Source: Teichococcus coralli | Lineage (GTDB): Bacteria; Pseudomonadota; Alphaproteobacteria; Acetobacterales; Acetobacteraceae | Reading direction: 5' to 3' | Length of the DNA: 64,000 nt | Assembly: GCF_009829925.1 (NCBI RefSeq) | Contig: NZ_SNVJ01000012.1 | Location: forward strand, 1-64,000 | Shown: positions 35,400 to 43,718 of the stretch, one piece after another | How positions within the stretch are numbered: the first letter of the stretch is position 1 | Layout of the letters: each line of letters starts with the position of its first letter | The notes under the pieces: model-generated | Told to the model about the DNA's origin: nothing | Databases searched by the model: none | The model's input: the letters and a program-made list of their open reading frames with translations, nothing else | Position numbers and translations under genes: made by a program

Positions 35400-36710
35400 T
35401 CAGAAGGCGAGCAGGTTGTCGCGGAAGAGCGCGTGCTCGTAGCTCTTCCGCATCAGCCCGCGGCGCTGGAGGGCCGGCACCAGCCCGTCCGCCACCTCGG
35501 CCACCGTGCGGCGGCTGACATCGGGCAGCGAGAAGAGGAAGCCGTCGCCGCCGACGGCCTCCATCGCCTCGCCCATGCGCCCGGCGATCTGCTCCGGCGT
35601 GCCGATCAGCTCCACCGAGCCGGTGTTGTTGTAGAGGCCCATGGCCTCGCGCAGGGTGCGGTTGCCCGCCTTGCGCAGGAACTCGTCCAGGCTCTGCTGG
35701 TGGCCGTTGGTGGTGAGCCTGCCGAGCGGCTCGTCCAGCGGCAGGGCGGCGAAGTCGATGTTGGTGATCTTGCTGAGATGCGCCATGCGGAGGTGCAGGT
35801 TCTCCGCGTTGTAGGCGTCGCGCCGCCGCCTACGCGCCCAGGCCTCCTCCTCTGTCTCGCCGATGATGGGAGAGATCAGGAACAGCACCTTGCAACTGTC
35901 AGGGTCGCGGCCGGCGGCGGCCATGCGGGCGCGGATGTCGTCCCGGTAGGCCTTCATCCCCTCGGTGCCCTTGATGCTGGCCACGATGGTGTCGGCATGC
36001 TGCGCGGCGAAGGCGCGGCCGCGCGGCGAGCCTCCTGCCTGGGCGATGACGGGGCGGCCCTGCACGCAGGGGCCGGAGTTCAGCGGCCCGCGCGAGCGGA
36101 AGTAGCGGCCCTCGTGGTTGACGGCGTGCACCTTGGCGGGATCCACCAGGATGCCGCTTTCGGTATCGGCGAGGAGGGCGCCCGGTTCCCAGGAGCCCCA
36201 GAGGCCGTTCACCACCTGCATGTACTCGTCCGCCATGTCGTAGCGGGTGTCGTGCTCGGGCAGGCCGTCCAGGCCGAAGTTGCGGGCGGCGAAGTCGGAA
36301 CTGCCGGTGACGGCGTTCCAGCCGATGCGGCCGGAGGAGACCTGGTCCAGCGTCGCCACCAGCCGCGCCAGGAGGTAAGGCGGATAGGCGAAGGTGGCGA
36401 AGGTGGGCACGATGCCGATCTGCCGCGTCTCGCGCGCCAGCAGGGTGGCCACCACGGAAGGGTCCTGCCGCGGCACGGCGATGGCGTTCCTGAGGTAGAC
36501 GTCGCGCGAGCCGCCGAAGCTCTCGCCGACATAGGAGGAATCCTCGATCAGCACGTAGTCGAAGCAGGCGCGCTCCAGCGCGCGCGCCATGTCGATGAAC
36601 AGTTCCGGCACCATCCAGTCCTGGCCGATCGTGCCGGTCCAGGGCTCGCCCCAGGACTGCACGCTGGAGCCCTGGAGGAACCATCCGAGGTGGAACCGCT
36701 TGTCGGCCAT
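35400..36710 (-). CDS. LLM-class flavin-dependent monooxygenase (NtaA/SnaA/DszA/SfnG type)
   Basis: 436 aa, the usual length for the group. HLGWFLQGSSVQSWGEPW at the start, DYVLIEDSSYVGESFGGS, VSSGRIGWNAVTGSSDFAARNFG and HEGRYFRSRGPLNSGPCVQGRPVIAQAGGSPRGRAFAAQHAD are the landmarks of FMNH2-dependent monooxygenases acting on sulfonates, nitrilotriacetate, dibenzothiophene sulfone and similar molecules. The substrate cannot be told. It follows a PotBCD-like transporter gene set on the same strand with 17 bp between, so the transporter probably imports its substrate. A separate flavin reductase would be needed. Confidence 0.85.
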   Translation of the reverse strand: MADKRFHLGWFLQGSSVQSWGEPWTGTIGQDWMVPELFIDMARALERACFDYVLIEDSSYVGESFGGSRDVYLRNAIAVPRQDPSVVATLLARETRQIGIVPTFATFAYPPYLLARLVATLDQVSSGRIGWNAVTGSSDFAARNFGLDGLPEHDTRYDMADEYMQVVNGLWGSWEPGALLADTESGILVDPAKVHAVNHEGRYFRSRGPLNSGPCVQGRPVIAQAGGSPRGRAFAAQHADTIVASIKGTEGMKAYRDDIRARMAAAGRDPDSCKVLFLISPIIGETEEEAWARRRRRDAYNAENLHLRMAHLSKITNIDFAALPLDEPLGRLTTNGHQQSLDEFLRKAGNRTLREAMGLYNNTGSVELIGTPEQIAGRMGEAMEAVGGDGFLFSLPDVSRRTVAEVADGLVPALQRRGLMRKSYEHALFRDNLLAF

Positions 36711-36727
36711 GCGCCGGCTTCCTTCCG

Positions 36728-37516
36728 TCAGTGTTCGTCGCGGCGGCGCCGCAGGGTGAGGTCCATCAGCAGCAGCAGCACCGTCGCCACCACCAGCAGC
36801 ACGGCGACGGCGGCCATGGTAGGATCGAGGTTCTCGTTGATGCCGTCCCAGATCTTGCGCGGCAGGGTGAAGACGTTGCGGGAGGCGATGAACAGCACGA
36901 TCACCAGCTCGTCCCAGGAATGGATGAAGGCGAAGATGGCGCCGGAGACGATGCCGGGCATGATGCGCGGCAGGATCACCCAGCGCAGCACCTGGCCGAG
37001 CGAGGCGCCCATGCCGCGCGCCGCCTGCTCCAGCCGCCCGTCGAAGGCGGCGAGCGCCGTGGAGACGGTGACCACCACGTAGGGGATGCCGGTGACGCCA
37101 TGCGCCAGCACCACGCCGAGGAAGTGGTCCAGCAGCCCGGCGATGGCGAAGGCGCGGTAGAGGCCGACGGCATAGACGATGGTGGGAATGATGATCGGCA
37201 GCAGCATCAGCGCCCGCACCAGCTCGGTGCTGCGCCGGCCGATGCGCCAGCAGCCGATGGCGCAGAGCGTGCCCGCCACCACCGCCAGCGCCGTGGAGGC
37301 GAGGGCGATGGCGAAGGATTGCAGGATGGCCTCGCGCCAGGCGGGGCTGCCGAACAGCGCGGCATAGTGCTGCAGGGAGAGCGCATGCTTCGGCAGGGAG
37401 AGGAAGCGCTGGTCGGTGAAGGAGACGGGCACCACCACGGCGACAGGCAGGAGCAGGAAGAGCGCCGTCGCCCAGGCGATGGTGGAGTTCAGCCAGCCCG
37501 GCCGGTATCCGCCCAT
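36728..37516 (-). CDS. ABC transporter permease, PotC type
   Basis: 262 aa with about six membrane segments. ATALFLLLPVAVVVPVSFTDQRFLSLPKHALSLQHYAALF is the usual start of PotC-class permeases, and LEQAARGMGASLGQVLRWVILPRIMPGIVSGAIFAFIHSWDELVI is the EAA loop and the following membrane segment. It lies 4 bp downstream of the PotB-type gene. It belongs to the spermidine/putrescine/2-aminoethylphosphonate permease family; the solute is unknown. Confidence 0.85.
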   Translation of the reverse strand: MGGYRPGWLNSTIAWATALFLLLPVAVVVPVSFTDQRFLSLPKHALSLQHYAALFGSPAWREAILQSFAIALASTALAVVAGTLCAIGCWRIGRRSTELVRALMLLPIIIPTIVYAVGLYRAFAIAGLLDHFLGVVLAHGVTGIPYVVVTVSTALAAFDGRLEQAARGMGASLGQVLRWVILPRIMPGIVSGAIFAFIHSWDELVIVLFIASRNVFTLPRKIWDGINENLDPTMAAVAVLLVVATVLLLLMDLTLRRRRDEH

Positions 37517-37520
37517 CGGC

Positions 37521-38354
37521 TCAGCTCCCCGCGCCGAAGAGGCGGCGCAGGTCCACCACGCGCGAGAACAGCGCCAGCGTGGCGAGGATGGCGACCACCA
37601 GCACCGTGGCCAGCATGGCGCCGAGGCCCCAGCGCAGCAGGTCGGTGATCTGCAGCTTGATCCATTCCGCCGCCATCAGCGTGCGGCCGCCGCCGAGCAG
37701 GGCGGGGGTGATGTAGAAGCCGAGCGAGAAGATGAAGACCAGCACGCCCGCCGCGATGACGCCGGGCAGGGAGAGCGGCAGGAAGACGCGCAGGAAGCTC
37801 TCGGTGCGGCCGGCGCCCAGGCCGCGCGCGGCGGCCAGCAGGCGCGGATCCACATCGCCCATGCTGGCCAGCATCGGCAGCACGGCATAGGGCACCATGT
37901 AGTGCACCATGCCGACGACGATGCCGAACTCGTTCCACACCATGCGCAGCGGCGCGTCGATCAGCCCGCCGGCCAGCAGCGCCTCGTTCACCAGCCCCTC
38001 GCGCCGCAGCAGCGTGACCCAGGCGAAGGCGCGCACGAGAACGCTGATCCAGAGCGGCACCAGCACGGCCAGCAGCCACCAGCGGCGCCTGTGCGGCGGC
38101 GACATCGTCACCTTGTAGGCCAGCGCATAGCCCAGCAGCAGTGCGATCAGCGTGGTCAGGCCGCCGATGCGCAGCGTGGTGAGGATGACGCTCTGCACGC
38201 TGCCGCTGGTGAAGAGGCGCTCGTAGTTCTCCAGCCCCAGGCGCGGCTCGGTGACGCTGATCACCAGCACCTGGCCGATCGGCACCAGATAGACCAGCGT
38301 CATCAGCAGGAAGGCCGGCAGGATCAGGCCCCACCATCCGAGTTCGCGCCGCAT
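37521..38354 (-). CDS. ABC transporter permease, PotB type
   Basis: 277 aa, six predicted membrane segments. GWWGLILPAFLLMTLVYLVPIGQVLVISVTEP begins the protein, VPLWISVLVRAFAWVTLLRREGLVN is the family-specific periplasmic loop, and LLAAARGLGAGRTESFLRVFLPLSLPGVIAAG is the EAA loop. Just 4 bp separates it from the binding-protein gene upstream and from the PotC-type gene downstream. No ATPase gene is in the cluster. Confidence 0.85.
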   Translation of the reverse strand: MRRELGWWGLILPAFLLMTLVYLVPIGQVLVISVTEPRLGLENYERLFTSGSVQSVILTTLRIGGLTTLIALLLGYALAYKVTMSPPHRRRWWLLAVLVPLWISVLVRAFAWVTLLRREGLVNEALLAGGLIDAPLRMVWNEFGIVVGMVHYMVPYAVLPMLASMGDVDPRLLAAARGLGAGRTESFLRVFLPLSLPGVIAAGVLVFIFSLGFYITPALLGGGRTLMAAEWIKLQITDLLRWGLGAMLATVLVVAILATLALFSRVVDLRRLFGAGS

Positions 38355-38358
38355 CCGC

Positions 38359-39471
38359 TCAGCCGGTGATGAAGTCGAGGTACTCGGCGTTGGCGTCCTG
38401 GTAGTTCTTCCCCCACCAGGTCTCGTCCAGGTAGAACTGCTTGGCCACGTTGGCCGGATCGGTCGGGTTCAGGCGGCGCAGCTCCGGCGGCACCATCTCC
38501 GCGGCGCGCGGGTTGGTCGGGCCGTTGCCCATTAGCTTCAGCAGGGCGACCTGCGGCTCGGGATGCGCGAGCATGGAGGCCAGCAGCCGCTGCGCCGCGG
38601 CACCGCCCGGATTGTTCTTCGGGATGACCATGATGCCGGCCTGCAGCATGCCCTGATCCCAGATGAACTTGATGCGGCCTTGCGTCTCGCGCTCCAGCAC
38701 GCTGGCGCGGGTGTGCCAGATGCAGCCCATCACTGCCTCGCCGGTGCGCAAGTACTGCTCGGATTCCGAGCCGTTGTTCCAGTACACGGCGTTGCCCTTG
38801 ATGTCGCCGATGCGCTTCAGCGCCTTGCCGACATCGAGCGGATACATCGCCTTGGGGTCGGCGCCGAGCGAGACGGTGGCGATGTCGAGCGAGGTGCGCG
38901 CGTCCCGCCGGATCAGCCGCGTGCCGGGGAAGCGCTTGAGGTCGAAGAAGTCCTTCCAGCCGGTGGGCGGCGTCGGGAACTTGCTGCTGTCATAGGCCAG
39001 CACGTTGGAGAAGGAGTAGGGCGCCGCGCCGTATTCCACCGCGAAGGCGGGGCCGATCACGTTCTCCTTCCTGACCACGCCGTAGTCCACCGGCGTCAGC
39101 AGGTTCATGCCGCTCAGCAGGGTGGCGGAGGCGGCGGAGCTGTCGCAGAGGTCCCAGGTGACGTGGCCGCTCTCCACCATGGAGCGGATGCGGCCGGCGG
39201 AGGGGCCGCTGCTGTCCTGCACCACCGTCCAGCCGGGGTTCTCGGCCATGAACGGCTTGCCATAGGCTTCGTCGAAGCCCTTCATGGCGATGCCGCCCCA
39301 GTTCACCAGCACGAGCTCCTGCTTTCCCTGCGCGGCGGCGGCGGGCCGGCGCAGCGCCGGCGCCGCGCCCAGCGCCGCAAGACCCCAGAGCATGGCCCGG
39401 CGGCTGATCCGCCCGCGCTGGTGCTGCTGTTGCAGAAGCTCGACGCAATCCTGCTGGAAGGTCTGTGTCAT
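38359..39471 (-). CDS. ABC transporter solute-binding protein, PotD/SBP_bac_8 type
   Basis: 370 aa. An unusually long N-region (~20 residues, QQDCVELLQQQHQRG) precedes a Tat-like signal RISRRAMLWGLAALGAAPALRRPAAAAQG. The mature domain has LVLVNWGGIAMKGFDEAYGKPF, WDLCDSSAASATLL, GAAPYSFSNVLAYDSS, VYWNNGSESEQYLRTGEAVMGCIW and the C-terminal WWGKNYQDANAEYLDF, all typical of polyamine/iron-type binding proteins. First gene of a four-gene leftward operon ending in the monooxygenase. Confidence 0.84.
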   Translation of the reverse strand: MTQTFQQDCVELLQQQHQRGRISRRAMLWGLAALGAAPALRRPAAAAQGKQELVLVNWGGIAMKGFDEAYGKPFMAENPGWTVVQDSSGPSAGRIRSMVESGHVTWDLCDSSAASATLLSGMNLLTPVDYGVVRKENVIGPAFAVEYGAAPYSFSNVLAYDSSKFPTPPTGWKDFFDLKRFPGTRLIRRDARTSLDIATVSLGADPKAMYPLDVGKALKRIGDIKGNAVYWNNGSESEQYLRTGEAVMGCIWHTRASVLERETQGRIKFIWDQGMLQAGIMVIPKNNPGGAAAQRLLASMLAHPEPQVALLKLMGNGPTNPRAAEMVPPELRRLNPTDPANVAKQFYLDETWWGKNYQDANAEYLDFITG

Positions 39472-39844
39472 ACGCACCTGGCCCCCTCTGGCTGCGCGCC
39501 GCTGCGGCGCGGTCAGGCCCGATGCCAAGCACGAGCCGTGCCAGGGGAGGGAAGAAAGGCCGGGGGAGGGAACTCTCCCGGACCCCCGCCTTTTTTCTGT
39601 CAGTTTGCGGTCCCGCCCGAGGCGGTGGCGCAGCCGATGATCCGCGCGCCAACAGTCGCCGGGGTTGTCGCAGCCCGGGCGGATGCCCGCCCCACCTGCG
39701 CACCAGACTGACAGAAAAGAAAGAAGAGGGGGTCCGGGGGAGAATTCCTTCTCCCCCGGTTCCATCGCTTGCCGCCGGAAAGGACGCGCCATTCCGAACC
39801 GGCGCCTCTGGCCGAAGCGATGCCGCTGGACTAAGCCTCCCGGC
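39472..39844. other. Divergent intergenic region, 373 bp
   Basis: Between the PotD-type gene (leftward) and DUF423 (rightward). No gene seen. Most of it is the hairpin element at 39556-39762, leaving about 85 bp on each side for promoters. The left 85 bp would hold the binding-protein promoter. Confidence 0.5.
39556..39762. repeat. Intergenic hairpin element between DIVERGENT genes
   Basis: A complete copy: left hairpin CCGGGGGAGGG/AACTCTCCCGG (39560-39581), GACCCCCGCCTTTTTTCTGTCAG, core GATGATCCGC...CAGTCGCCGGGGTTG-TCG-CAGCCCGGGCG, CAGACTGACAGAAAAG, and right hairpin with 12-base arms CCGGGGGAGAAT and CTTCTCCCCCGG region (39734-39759). Because the flanking genes point away from it, it cannot be serving as their 3' terminator. 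Confidence 0.75.
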
Positions 39845-40243
39845 ATGTCCGGGAACCCTCTTGCCCGCCTCTGGCTCTTCATCGGTGGCCTCTCCGGCCT
39901 GCTGGCGGTGGCGCTCGCCGCCTGGGCCGCGCATGGCCTGGCGCCGCGGCTGGGCCCGGTGGAGGCGACGATGGTGCAGAGCGCGCTGACCATGCAGGGC
40001 TGGCACGCCCTGGCGTTGCTGGCCACCGGCCTGCTGGCCGAGCGCCGCGCCGGCCGGCTGGTGCACTGGGCGGGCGGCTGCTTCGTGCTGGGCATGCTGG
40101 GCTTCTGCGGCGCCATCTGGTGGCGGGTGCTGGCGGGGGCCTCGCCCGGCATCGCGCCGGTCGGCGGCACGCTGCTGATGCTGGGGTGGCTGCTGCTGGC
40201 CATCGCCGGGCTGCGCCGCCCGGCAGGGCCCGGCACGCCATGA
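39845..40243 (+). CDS. DUF423 family small membrane protein
   Basis: 132 aa with four membrane segments (LWLFIGGLSGLLAVALAAWAAHGL, MQGWHALALLATGLLA, WAGGCFVLGMLGFCGAIWW, GGTLLMLGWLLLAIAGL). The GAHG-like AWAAHGL and QGWHALALL match DUF423 (E. coli YgdD). Function unknown. Its stop overlaps the rlmM start (ATGA); the same ygdD-rlmM neighbourhood exists in E. coli, so the linkage is conserved over a long distance. Confidence 0.8.
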   Translation: MSGNPLARLWLFIGGLSGLLAVALAAWAAHGLAPRLGPVEATMVQSALTMQGWHALALLATGLLAERRAGRLVHWAGGCFVLGMLGFCGAIWWRVLAGASPGIAPVGGTLLMLGWLLLAIAGLRRPAGPGTP

Positions 40244-41178
40244 TCCGCAGCGCCTACCTGGCCGCCGAAGGCTTCGAGCCGGAGGTGGAGGAGGAGTTGC
40301 GCCGCGCCGGCGTGGCGGTGGCGCGGTGGCACGGGCGGCTGGCGCTCAGCGAGGCGCCACCGGTGCCCTGCGCCTGGGCGCTCGACACCTGGACCGACCC
40401 GCGCGAGATCCCGGCGCCCTCGATCAAAGCTGCGGCAGGGGCATTGCGGGCGATCCAGCGCAACTGGTCGCTGGAGGCGATGGCGCATCACCGCCGCGCG
40501 GCGCTGATCGAGGCGGCGCTGCCGCCGCTGAAGGCGCGGGCGCTGCCGTTCCCGGAGCCGGCGCCGACCGGCCATCTCGGCGCCTGGACCCTGCTGGCGC
40601 CGGACCGGCTGCTGGCCTCGCCCAGCAAGACCAGCCCTTTCCTGCATGGCGCCGTCCGCTTCGCGGAGGATCGCGAGGGGCCACCCTCCCGCGCCTACCT
40701 CAAGCTTTGGGAGGCCCTGACCCGCATCGGCCGCTGGCCGGGACCCGGGGAGGTGGCGCTCGACCTCGGCGCCGCGCCGGGCGGCTGGAGCTGGGCGCTG
40801 GCGCAACTCGGCTGCCAGGTGGTGGCGGTGGACAAGGCGGCGATGGACCCCGCCGTGGCGGCCCTGCCGAACGTCGCCATCCGCACCGAGAGCGCCTTCG
40901 GCCTGGAGCCGGAGAAGCAGGCGGCCGTGGACTGGCTGTTCAGCGACATCATCTGCTACCCCTCCCGCCTGCTGGCGCTGGTGCGGCGCTGGATGGAGGC
41001 GGGCAGGGCGCGGAACTTCGTCTGCACCCTGAAGTTCCAGGGCGAGACCGACCACGAGACCGCCGCCGCCTTCGCCGCCATTCCCGGCGCCCAACTGTTC
41101 CATGGCGCGCACAACAAGCACGAGCTGATGTTCTGCCTGCTGAGAGAACAGAGTGCCTCAGGCGTGCTTGCGGGATAG
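40240..41178 (+). CDS. rlmM: RlmM-like 23S rRNA 2'-O-ribose methyltransferase
   Basis: 312 aa, a little shorter than E. coli RlmM (366). The C-terminal Rossmann domain has GEVALDLGAAPGGWSWALAQLGCQVVAVDKAAMDP (SAM binding), WLFSDIICYPSRLL and FVCTLKFQGETDHE, giving the FtsJ-type K-D-K-E catalytic set. ASPSKTSPFLHGAVRFAEDREGPPSRAYLKLWEAL is specific to the RlmM branch, which methylates C2498. The reduced N-terminal THUMP-like region may explain the shorter length. Coupled to the DUF423 gene. Confidence 0.82.
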   Translation: MIRSAYLAAEGFEPEVEEELRRAGVAVARWHGRLALSEAPPVPCAWALDTWTDPREIPAPSIKAAAGALRAIQRNWSLEAMAHHRRAALIEAALPPLKARALPFPEPAPTGHLGAWTLLAPDRLLASPSKTSPFLHGAVRFAEDREGPPSRAYLKLWEALTRIGRWPGPGEVALDLGAAPGGWSWALAQLGCQVVAVDKAAMDPAVAALPNVAIRTESAFGLEPEKQAAVDWLFSDIICYPSRLLALVRRWMEAGRARNFVCTLKFQGETDHETAAAFAAIPGAQLFHGAHNKHELMFCLLREQSASGVLAG

Positions 41179-41224
41179 CATTCCCCCTCCATCGCCGCAC
41201 GGGAGCAATGGCGAGGGGGAATGC
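41178..41224 (+). terminator. Strong hairpin directly at the rlmM stop
   Basis: Twelve-base perfect arms GCATTCCCCCTC (41178-41189) and GAGGGGGAATGC (41213-41224) begin on the last base of the rlmM stop codon. Three more pairs can form inside. No T-run follows, but the paired GGGGGAAT sequence echoes the intergenic element arms. Probably an mRNA 3'-end stabiliser or part of a tandem terminator with the next hairpin. Confidence 0.55.
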
Positions 41225-41281
41225 TGACGGTCCTGCCACCGTCGCCTGTGGCGGCTCTGACTAGAGGATGAGACGAACTGC

Positions 41282-41310
41282 GGAGGAACTTCTTTCCTCC
41301 CGCTGTTTTT
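41282..41310 (+). terminator. Intrinsic-type terminator hairpin with T-run
   Basis: GGAGGAA (41282-41288) pairs with TTCCTCC (41294-41300) and is followed after CGCTG by TTTTT. About 104 bp after rlmM and 108 bp before the MscS gene, it would end the DUF423-rlmM transcript. Confidence 0.5.
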
Positions 41311-41417
41311 ATCCGCTGGATGCTCGGCGCGGGGCGTGGCTGCCAGGATTTGGTCTGTGCGCCACCCCCTTCTATGCTGCCGGGCGCCAACTTCATTCAC
41401 GGAGACAATCCCGCCCG

Positions 41418-43718
41418 ATGCGCTTCCTCCTGCTTGCCCTGCTCAGCCTCTGGCTGAGTCTCAGCCCAGCACAGGCCCAGGCCCCGGTTCCGGCGGCGCC
41501 TGCCGCGACGCCGCCGACCGAGGCCTCGCTGCAGGAGCTGGTGCGGGTGCTGGAGGACGACACCGCCCGCGCCGCCCTGATCGCCCGGCTGCGCGCGGCG
41601 GAAGGGGTCAAGGCCGCCGACGCCGCGACACTGCCGCCGGAAACCGAGCCCACGGTGGCGCGGCAGCTTGCCGAATACAGCCAGGGTATCGTCGAGCAGG
41701 GGGGCGCCATGCTGCGGCGGGTGACGGAGGTGGGGCGTGGCCTCCTCCAGCTTGCCGGCGAGGCGGCCCAGGCGGACCGGGACGTGCTGTGGAGCGGAAC
41801 CTTCCGGATTCTTCTGCTGGTCCTGGTGGTGGGCGGCCTCTTCGCCCTGCTGCGGGCGCTGGCGGCGCCGCTGCTCAACGCGCTCGGCCGCCGGGCGCAG
41901 GGGCGGAGCAGGCTGTTCCGGCTGGCCCTGCAGCCGGTCGCCCTGCTGATCGAGGCGGCGACCGTGCTGCTGGCCTGGGGGGGCGGCTACCTGTTCGCGC
42001 TCACCTACGGCGTCACCGGCGTCATCGCCGTGCACCAGACCCTGCTGCTCAACGCCTTTCTGGCGGTGGAGGGCATCAAGGTGCCCATCCGCATGCTGTT
42101 CCGGCCGCGCCTGCGGGCGTTGCGGCCGCTGCCGCTGGGCGATGAGGGCGCGCGCGCCTGGTTCTTCTGGCTCAGCCGCGCCACCTCGATCATCGGCTAC
42201 ACCTTCATGCTGCTGGCGCCGCTGCTCAACGCCAACGCCTCCTGGGCGGCGGCGCGGTCGCTCCGCTTCCTGGTCATGCTGCTGGCGCTGGGCATGGGCA
42301 TCTTCGCGCTGCTGCGGCACCGCAATGCCGGGCGGCGCTGGATCGCGGCGCAGCGGCACCGTCGCGGCATCCGCCTGCTCGGCAGTGTCTGGGTCGCCTT
42401 CGGGCATGTCTGGCACCTGCTCGCCATGCTCTACCTGGTGACGCTGTTCGTCGCCTGGGTGACCAACCCGCGCGAGGCGCTCGGCTTCATCCTGCTGGCC
42501 ACCCTCTATTCGCTGCTGGTGGTGGCGCTGGGCGCGATGCTGATGCACCTGCTGCGGCACCTGTTCTCCGGCGGCATCAGCCTGCCGGAGGCGGTGACCG
42601 AGCGCCTGCCGCTGCTGCAGCGCCGGCTCAACACCTTCATCCCCGCCATTCTCCGCGTGCTGCGCGGCATCGTGCTGGGGGTGGTGCTGCTCGGGCTGAT
42701 GCAGGCCTGGGCGCTGTTCGACGTGCTGGGCTGGCTGGCCACCCCCATCGGGCAGCGCTTCGCCGGCGCCCTGATCTCCGCCGCGGTGATCGTGCTGGCC
42801 GGCATGGTGGCGCATCTCGCGCTCTCCTCCTGGGTGGAGTACCGGCTCAACCCCAACTACGGCACGGTGCCGACGCCGCGCGAGCGAACCCTGCTGGCGC
42901 TGTTCCGCAACGCCGCCACGCTGACGCTGCTGGTGCTGATCTCGATGCTGGCGCTCAGCCAGCTCGGCGTGAACATCGGGCCGCTGCTGGCCGGCGCCGG
43001 CGTGGTCGGCCTGGCGATCGGCTTCGGCGCCCAGAAGCTGGTGCAGGACATCATCACCGGCGCCTTCATCCAGATCGAGAACGCGATGAACGAGGGCGAC
43101 GTCGTCACCGCCGGCGGCATTTCCGGCGTGGTGGAGAAGCTGACCATCCGCTCCCTTTCGCTGCGCGACCTGAACGGCACGCTGCATGTGGTGCCCTTCT
43201 CCTCGGTCAGCACCGTGTCGAACATGACAAAGGACTTCGCCTTCCATGTGGCCGAGATGGGCGTCGCCTACCGGGAGAGCGTTCCGGAGGTGAAGGCGGC
43301 GATGCAGGAAGCCTTCGAGCGGCTGCAGCAGACCGAGCATGGCGCCTCCATCATCGGCGGGCTGGACATGCAGGGCGTCACCCAGTTCGCCGACTCGGCG
43401 GTGATGGTGCGGGCGCGGATCAAGACCCTGGCCGGCAAGCACTGGGGCGTCGGCCGCGCCTACAACGAGATCATCAAGGAGGTCTTCGACGCGCGCGGCA
43501 TCGAGATCCCCTTCCCGCATCTCACGCTCTACATGGGCGAGGACAAGCAGGGAAAGGCGCCGCCGGTGCGCGTCATCGACGAGACGCCGCGCCCCGCCCT
43601 GGCGCAACCGTCACCGCGCAGCTTGCGTTCCGCTTCCGAAGAGAAACCAGCGGCGGACGACGATGCAGAAGGCGTGGTGGCTGATCCGCCAGACCGTGCT
43701 CGGCTTCATCGAGGATGA
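41418..43718 (+). CDS. Mechanosensitive ion channel, MscS superfamily (large, YbiO-like)
   Basis: 766 aa. The signal peptide (FLLLALLSLWLSLSPAQA) and a periplasmic region precede about ten membrane segments. The MscS core is near the C-terminus: LGVNIGPLLAGAGVVGLAIGFGAQKLVQDIITGAFIQIENAMNEGDVVTAGGISGVVEKLTIRS, containing the glycine/alanine-rich pore helix and the start of the beta domain. It protects against osmotic downshock. The start at 41418 is the signal peptide ATG. The last ~18 codons overlap the next gene in another frame and read as a low-quality tail (DPPDRARLHRG), so the true homologous region ends earlier. Confidence 0.84.
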   Translation: MRFLLLALLSLWLSLSPAQAQAPVPAAPAATPPTEASLQELVRVLEDDTARAALIARLRAAEGVKAADAATLPPETEPTVARQLAEYSQGIVEQGGAMLRRVTEVGRGLLQLAGEAAQADRDVLWSGTFRILLLVLVVGGLFALLRALAAPLLNALGRRAQGRSRLFRLALQPVALLIEAATVLLAWGGGYLFALTYGVTGVIAVHQTLLLNAFLAVEGIKVPIRMLFRPRLRALRPLPLGDEGARAWFFWLSRATSIIGYTFMLLAPLLNANASWAAARSLRFLVMLLALGMGIFALLRHRNAGRRWIAAQRHRRGIRLLGSVWVAFGHVWHLLAMLYLVTLFVAWVTNPREALGFILLATLYSLLVVALGAMLMHLLRHLFSGGISLPEAVTERLPLLQRRLNTFIPAILRVLRGIVLGVVLLGLMQAWALFDVLGWLATPIGQRFAGALISAAVIVLAGMVAHLALSSWVEYRLNPNYGTVPTPRERTLLALFRNAATLTLLVLISMLALSQLGVNIGPLLAGAGVVGLAIGFGAQKLVQDIITGAFIQIENAMNEGDVVTAGGISGVVEKLTIRSLSLRDLNGTLHVVPFSSVSTVSNMTKDFAFHVAEMGVAYRESVPEVKAAMQEAFERLQQTEHGASIIGGLDMQGVTQFADSAVMVRARIKTLAGKHWGVGRAYNEIIKEVFDARGIEIPFPHLTLYMGEDKQGKAPPVRVIDETPRPALAQPSPRSLRSASEEKPAADDDAEGVVADPPDRARLHRG

